A stretch of DNA of 9,947 bases from a bacterium SM23_31 (GTDB lineage: Bacteria > SM23-31): assembly GCA_001304035.1 (NCBI GenBank), contig LJUD01000081.1, forward strand, positions 1 through 9,947, given 5' to 3'. Made by a program: the position numbers and the translations under genes. Below are positions 6,570 to 9,947 of the stretch, piece after piece. The first letter of the stretch is position 1, and every line of letters starts with the position of its first letter. The notes beneath the pieces were generated by a model. The model was not told the DNA's origin. It searched no databases and was given only the letters and a program-made list of their open reading frames with translations.

Positions 6570-7049
6570 TTATGACCTGTATTTTACCGAGTCTTTTTCA
6601 ACGAGTTTCTGCAGTTTCATCATGCCGTCGATAAGAGCTTCCGGACAGGGCGGACACCCCGGAACATATACACTCACCGGAATAAACTGGTCGATTCCCT
6701 GGATTAATGTATACGTATTAAATACTCCCCCTGTTGAAGCGCACGCACCCATCGAGACACACCATTTCGGTTCAGGCATCTGCTGCCATATTCTGATCAA
6801 CACCGGCATCATTTTTATTGCAACCCTGCCCGCAACAATCATAACATCCGACTGGCGGGGTGAAAAACTCAAACGTTCCATGCCGAAACGTGCAAGGTCG
6901 TACCGGGAAGCAAGTGTGCTCATGAGTTCAATTGCACAGCATGCCGTTCCGAACGGCATGGGCCACATTGAATTTTTACGCGACCAGTTGATAAGTTTAT
7001 CCGCCTGAGTAGTCATAAAACCGCTCGGAAGTTTTGATTCTAAACCCAT
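6570..7049 (-). CDS. nuoB: NADH-quinone oxidoreductase subunit B (N2 cluster)
   Basis: A 159-residue subunit of complex I that holds the terminal 4Fe-4S cluster N2, which reduces quinone at the junction with the membrane arm. The four N2 ligands are all visible: the tandem pair C37-C38 in GTACCAIE, C103 in MGACASTGG, and C132 in VPGCPPCPE. The core motifs SRYDLARFGMERL and SPRQSDVMIVAG are intact. AAAGGA precedes the ATG by about 8 bases. No nuoA lies upstream and no nuoC or nuoD downstream. Instead the next gene, 122 bases on, is the cysteine desulfurase, so complex I genes are scattered in this genome. A NiFe-hydrogenase small subunit homologue is an alternative, but the overall sequence is typical NuoB. 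Confidence 0.95.
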   Translation of the reverse strand: MGLESKLPSGFMTTQADKLINWSRKNSMWPMPFGTACCAIELMSTLASRYDLARFGMERLSFSPRQSDVMIVAGRVAIKMMPVLIRIWQQMPEPKWCVSMGACASTGGVFNTYTLIQGIDQFIPVSVYVPGCPPCPEALIDGMMKLQKLVEKDSVKYRS

Positions 7050-7100
7050 TTTCTATATCCTTTATTACTTTTTATTCTTTGGTGGTTATATTTTTGAATG

Positions 7101-7122
7101 TATGCTATAATATAATAGCATA
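7101..7122. repeat. AT-rich inverted repeat upstream of nuoB
   Basis: TATGCTAT (7101-7108) is perfectly complementary to ATAGCATA (7115-7122) across AATATA. It lies 52 bases upstream of the nuoB start codon. That position would suit an operator or a promoter-overlapping palindrome, but I see no matching -35/-10 pair with confidence and name no regulator. Confidence 0.4.
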
Positions 7123-7210
7123 TGTTAATACTCAGGTCACCGAATAGTCTGCATTTATTTTAGTGTATACCTGACGATCTTTATCTCATGCCCCATTATC
7201 TAATTCAAAC

Positions 7211-7224
7211 CCCGAGCACTCGGG
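7211..7224. repeat. CCCGAG-CA-CTCGGG palindrome
   Basis: Six-base arms CCCGAG (7211-7216) and CTCGGG (7219-7224) are perfectly complementary. The same design occurs at 309-322, and an imperfect version at 376-390. These are therefore members of a short dispersed palindrome family in this genome. Confidence 0.5.
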
Positions 7225-7344
7225 ATATGTTGGTTACAGCACCGACAGAGAGCAAAATGCATACAATTTTATGCTCTATGTAATATATATTTTCCTAAAA
7301 ACTTTTTTTATGTATTTATACACGCTGTTCAATCACGAACATAT

Positions 7345-7408
7345 ATACACCGTTTGAACTCAGCCGCAAAAACCGCAGGTTTTTTTCGGCTGCAGCGAGT
7401 TGTTATGT
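7345..7408 (-). other. attC-like integron recombination site (distal core degenerate)
   Basis: Read on the minus strand the order matches an attC site. The inverse core R'' is ACATAAC (7408-7402). L'' is AACTCGCTGCAGCCG (7401-7387). A variable stem follows (AAAAACC TGC GGTTTTT), then L' CGGCTGAGTTCAA (7366-7354) and an R' position reading GGTGTAT (7351-7345). CAGCCG pairs with CGGCTG. Outside that, CT pairs with AG around one unpaired G, like the extrahelical base of known attC sites. From memory, the box sequences closely follow those of the aadA1 cassette site. The site is 64 bases long and begins 108 bases after the amidohydrolase stop, in the cassette-typical orientation. The R' core lacks the canonical GTT, so it may be inactive. 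Confidence 0.62.
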
Positions 7409-7515
7409 GTTAATTTACAAATAGTATCAATTAAATCAACGTTATTTAGTGCTTTAAAGTTGCTTGATAAAATAGAACCAGGAACAACCTGTTATGCAAT
7501 ATACTTGAATTTTTA

Positions 7516-8952
7516 CTAATGTTGATCACCCTTAAAAAGAAGGTAACTCCCAAAATTTTCTTCAATGCCATATAATGTAACATTCATTCTATTATTGTTA
7601 ATATATGCTTGTACTTCGAGAAATTTGTTTCTTTGCCCATTTGTTTCAAATGTGAAATTCAAATCCCTACCCATCAAATGGATATGATCTAATGTGTAGA
7701 ATTCTTCAGTATCTTCTGAAAGTGAAATTAGCCCGAAAACAGCATTAGCTTTTGTTTCAAACTTTAAAGTAATTTGCATTTCATCATTTGCTTGGTCCGG
7801 TTTTGTTTTCCAAACACCTTTGAAATATTGCTTTTCGGTTAATGCGGCTGCATCACTGTGAGTTGAAGTCCTGTCTAAATATTCATCCAATGTTATTCCG
7901 CCGCGTGTAAAGAATTCTTCAGGGAGAATCGGAAACATAAATGCTTTTGTAAAATCCCTCATTTTTTCATTCGAGTAAGGGTGAAACTTATTAAGAACAT
8001 CACCGCCCTCTTTAGTGTCCATGTTTAAGATCAAGACAGGACTATTATTGGTAAAGTCAATTTCCTCCATTGAAAAGCTTTTTATTTCCGAGTTTATTCT
8101 CGTTTTGAAATAGACATTTCGTTTTCTAACATCGAATATAATCGACCACTCTGGAACATCATATACCTTAAGTGCATCCAACATTTCAAAGCCATAGTCC
8201 ACAATATCCTGGGAAGGTTTATAGTCTCTTATCATCACGGCTGTTTTAACAAATCGCGGAACTCTATGATCGCTGAGGTCAGGTTCATACAATCCACCGA
8301 ATCCTTTGTAGTATTTAAGTAATTCAAGTTCCCTGCTATAGGGTGTATTAAATAATCCGGGGACGGGCATTGTCTGATCCCGGTTGACGACAATTTCGCC
8401 ATCAATAAATGCGATCGCCGCGCAATTGCCCTGAGCATCTCCCACAAAGTAATGCCATCCCCATCCATCAATTTCAATTTCGGATGCACACTGAATCGCT
8501 TCTTTCACGGTGGAATAATTATCAAGAATGTACTGCATCCAGTTCATTTGATTCAGTTTCGGCAAGCTGTCATTTTTTGGATAATCAATATCTTCATTCA
8601 TTTCCCAGATATATAAGCCTACTTCGTTCATCCCACCATCGGGAAAATCTCGGCCGAAGTTATTGAACGTAACAGATCCGTATCTTGAAATCCAGCAGTG
8701 AGAAGATGGATTTAATCGCTCTTTGGTTGTTAATTCACTCCAGGTCCTCCCTAATTTGAAAATTCCTCTTTTATTGATGAATATTAATCCCGGCACACCA
8801 ATGTCTCCCTGATTCAGGTTGTGACCATAAATGAGTCCATTGCCCTTTTGAAGCTTGAACGTGGAACAGGCATACATCGTATGGTGATTCAAAAAAACTA
8901 AAAACAGGATTAAAAAACTGGTGATAAATATTTTTCTAATCGCATTGTTCAT
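7516..8952 (-). CDS. Secreted N-terminal-nucleophile (Cys) amidohydrolase, choloylglycine hydrolase/penicillin V acylase-like
   Basis: From the ATG at 8952 the protein has 478 residues. This start is chosen because AAGGAGG ends 5 bases before it. An in-frame TTG at 9018 would add 22 residues but has no ribosome site. Residues 1-28 form a signal peptide ending in TMYA, and C29 follows directly. Cleavage would free an N-terminal Cys, the nucleophile of Ntn hydrolases that cleave linear amide bonds. The YACSTF start, the YGHNLN motif and the FPDGGMNEVGL motif support this family, as does N202 with R207 in FNTPYSREL. The MYAC stretch is a poor lipobox, so lipid attachment is unlikely. After about residue 375 a beta-rich segment (GVWKTK onward) looks like a separate accessory domain. 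The substrate is unknown; N-acyl amino acids, bile-salt-like amides or penicillins are family examples. It lies in the candidate cassette. Confidence 0.82.
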   Translation of the reverse strand: MNNAIRKIFITSFLILFLVFLNHHTMYACSTFKLQKGNGLIYGHNLNQGDIGVPGLIFINKRGIFKLGRTWSELTTKERLNPSSHCWISRYGSVTFNNFGRDFPDGGMNEVGLYIWEMNEDIDYPKNDSLPKLNQMNWMQYILDNYSTVKEAIQCASEIEIDGWGWHYFVGDAQGNCAAIAFIDGEIVVNRDQTMPVPGLFNTPYSRELELLKYYKGFGGLYEPDLSDHRVPRFVKTAVMIRDYKPSQDIVDYGFEMLDALKVYDVPEWSIIFDVRKRNVYFKTRINSEIKSFSMEEIDFTNNSPVLILNMDTKEGGDVLNKFHPYSNEKMRDFTKAFMFPILPEEFFTRGGITLDEYLDRTSTHSDAAALTEKQYFKGVWKTKPDQANDEMQITLKFETKANAVFGLISLSEDTEEFYTLDHIHLMGRDLNFTFETNGQRNKFLEVQAYINNNRMNVTLYGIEENFGSYLLFKGDQH

Positions 8953-8956
8953 GACT

Positions 8957-8963
8957 TCCTCCT
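8957..8963 (-). promoter_or_regulatory. Shine-Dalgarno that fixes the amidohydrolase start
   Basis: Read on the minus strand this is AGGAGGA, with GGAGG (8962-8958) placed 5 bases before the ATG at 8952-8950. It is the strongest ribosome site near this reading frame. It supports the 478-residue form, which also puts the signal peptide exactly at the N-terminus. Confidence 0.85.
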
Positions 8964-9043
8964 TTGATATTTCTGATTCCTGGCCGTTCCATTTGCCTGA
9001 CACATTAATCCCGAACAACGCAATGCCACCGTCAGGATTCGCA

Positions 9044-9058
9044 TCAGGGAAACCCTGA
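9044..9058. repeat. Small hairpin between lipA and the amidohydrolase gene
   Basis: TCAGGG (9044-9049) and CCCTGA (9053-9058) pair across AAA. No T-run follows on either strand, so a terminator role is doubtful. It lies in the leader of the candidate cassette. Confidence 0.4.
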
Positions 9059-9080
9059 ATTAGAACCTAATTGAACGACC

Positions 9081-9103
9081 TGTCATTGTAATATCCAATG
9101 ACA
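9081..9103. repeat. Hairpin directly after lipA, at the edge of the candidate cassette
   Basis: TGTCATTG (9081-9088) and CAATGACA (9096-9103) form a perfect 8-bp stem with a 7-base loop. On the minus strand it starts 9 bases past the lipA stop codon, so it could mark the lipA mRNA end, although no T-run follows. Its outer bases TGTCAT and ATGACA echo the hairpin at 819-840, so it may be a diverged relative. Confidence 0.45.
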
Positions 9104-9111
9104 CATAACTA

Positions 9112-9947
9112 TCATACATAACTTGCGGCATGGTAGGAACTGCGTACGAGCGGTCCCGATTCCACATGACGAAAGCCCAATCCCGCTAAGCGGGATCCAT
9201 ATTTTTTATACTCTGCAAATTCCTCCGGCGTTACATAACGGTCAACAGGAATATGATTTTTTGTCGGCTGCAAATATTGCCCGATGGTTAAGATGTCGCA
9301 GCCGGATTCTTTTAGATTGTGCATCACCTGCAGAACTTCTTCAAATGTCTCCCCGATGCCGACCATCAAGCCGGATTTGGTCACCGCACCGTACTCTTTA
9401 GAATAACGGATCACTTCAAGCGACCGTTGATAATCAGCCTGCGGACGTACGACCTTATAAAGCCCCGGCACCGTTTCTATATTATGGTTTAATATGTCGG
9501 GTTTTGCATCGAGAACCGTTTTCAGGCTTTGTTTACACCCCTCGAAATCCGGTATCAAGACCTCTACCGTGCATCCGGGCACATGTCTTCGTATGGCTTG
9601 TATGGTTTCCGAAAAAATCGAGCTGCCCCCATCATCGAGGTCATCCCGGTTTACGGATGTAATTACCGCATACTTAAGCCGCAGTTTTTTTACGGCAGTT
9701 GCCACTCTTTCCGGCTCTAACCTGTCCGGCGCAGCCGGGCTTCCGGTTTTAACCGCACAAAAACCACAGTTGCGCGTACATAAATCACCGAGAATCATAA
9801 ATGTTGCGGTTCTCTGTCCCCAGCACTCTCCTATGTTCGGACAGCGTGCGCTTTCGCAGACCGTGTGAAGGGCGCAGTCCCTGATAAGCTGTTTTATCTC
9901 TTTATACTCATTACTCGCAGTAAATCTTACTTTAAGCCAATCAGGAC
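9112..9947 (-). CDS. lipA: Lipoyl synthase, N-terminus beyond the window edge
   Basis: A radical SAM enzyme that inserts two sulfur atoms into protein-bound octanoyl groups, making the lipoyl cofactor of 2-oxoacid dehydrogenases and the glycine cleavage system. The frame stays open to the right edge, so the ATG at 9798 is internal. 277 residues are visible and probably 10-30 are missing. Counting from the edge, the auxiliary cluster motif is C30/C35/C41 (CESARCPNIGEC) and the SAM-cluster motif is C56/C60/C63 (CTRNCGFC). The Ser of the RSSYHA motif near the C-terminus, the auxiliary cluster's fourth ligand, is also present. The protein ends normally at TGA (9114-9112). The amidohydrolase gene follows on the same strand after 159 bases. 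The enzyme consumes Fe-S sulfur, which connects it by function only to the desulfurase in the window. Confidence 0.97.
   Translation of the reverse strand, partial: PDWLKVRFTASNEYKEIKQLIRDCALHTVCESARCPNIGECWGQRTATFMILGDLCTRNCGFCAVKTGSPAAPDRLEPERVATAVKKLRLKYAVITSVNRDDLDDGGSSIFSETIQAIRRHVPGCTVEVLIPDFEGCKQSLKTVLDAKPDILNHNIETVPGLYKVVRPQADYQRSLEVIRYSKEYGAVTKSGLMVGIGETFEEVLQVMHNLKESGCDILTIGQYLQPTKNHIPVDRYVTPEEFAEYKKYGSRLAGLGFRHVESGPLVRSSYHAASYV

Larger units (their letters stand above)
7050..7515. other. Intergenic region with palindromes and an attC-like site
   Basis: No gene is supported in these 466 bases between nuoB and the amidohydrolase gene. They hold an AT-rich inverted repeat (7101-7122), a CCCGAG-CA-CTCGGG palindrome (7211-7224) and the attC-like site (7345-7408), each listed separately. 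No clear intrinsic terminator for the amidohydrolase gene was seen other than the attC-like hairpin itself. Confidence 0.6.
7351..9108 (-). mobile_element. Candidate solitary integron-type gene cassette
   Basis: In minus-strand order the segment starts at G|TTATGT (cut point between 9109 and 9108). It contains one gene (8952 to 7516) and ends with the attC-like site, whose final core position is at 7351. The entry sequence GTTATGT is the exact complement of the R'' box ACATAAC, as expected when a circular cassette is linearised by integration. The match extends to nine bases (GTTATGTGT at 9109-9101 and ACACATAAC at 7410-7402). The entry point lies two bases after the lipA stop codon. There is no integrase or attI here, and the far core reads G|GTGTAT rather than G|TTRRRY. 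A secondary-site insertion or an old, decayed cassette would explain this. Chance remains possible. Confidence 0.5.

Noticed and set aside
1..9947. CRISPR array, tRNA or rRNA genes
   Set aside because: No regularly spaced direct repeats and no cloverleaf or ribosomal RNA sequence were recognised on either strand.

Overview
The window is about 10 kb of a moderately AT-rich bacterial chromosome. Seven protein genes are supported: six on the minus strand and one on the plus strand. They are separated by unusually long, repeat-rich intergenic stretches. A promoter with a Bacteroidota-style -7 element (TAnnTTTG), clear Shine-Dalgarno sites, complex I subunits and an HD-GYP protein together suggest a member of the FCB superphylum. 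An Ignavibacteria-like or related lineage is my best guess, but this is inference and no marker gene settles it.

Layout from left to right. (1) Positions 1-940 hold no convincing gene but are dense in small palindromic repeats. (2) A minus-strand HD-GYP protein (941-2272), probably a cyclic-di-GMP phosphodiesterase or sensor output. (3) A 667-base AT-rich gap (2273-2939) holds two plus-strand promoter candidates and a possible structured leader or small RNA. They precede a secreted, probable outer-membrane beta-barrel protein (2940-3662). (4) A strong bidirectional terminator (3848-3877) separates that gene from a minus-strand series read in the order nuoB, cysteine desulfurase, tpx, nuoI. 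These are two Fe-S subunits of respiratory complex I, one sulfur donor for Fe-S assembly and one peroxidase. The genes share direction but are 100-200 bases apart, so one transcript is plausible but unproven. (5) A 466-base gap (7050-7515) contains a 64-base site closely resembling an integron attC recombination site. (6) A secreted N-terminal-nucleophile amidohydrolase (7516-8952). (7) The 3' part of lipA (lipoyl synthase), which runs off the right edge.

The most interesting signal is at 7345-9109. The amidohydrolase gene is followed, in its own reading direction, by an attC-like site with R'', L'', L' and variable-stem parts. It is preceded by GTTATGT, the exact complement of the R'' box (ACATAAC), placed 2 bases after the lipA stop codon. 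That is the geometry of an inserted integron gene cassette. No integrase is visible and the distal R' core is degenerate, so this may be a solitary, perhaps fossil, cassette delivered to a chromosomal site. The other genes look ordinary for their families.
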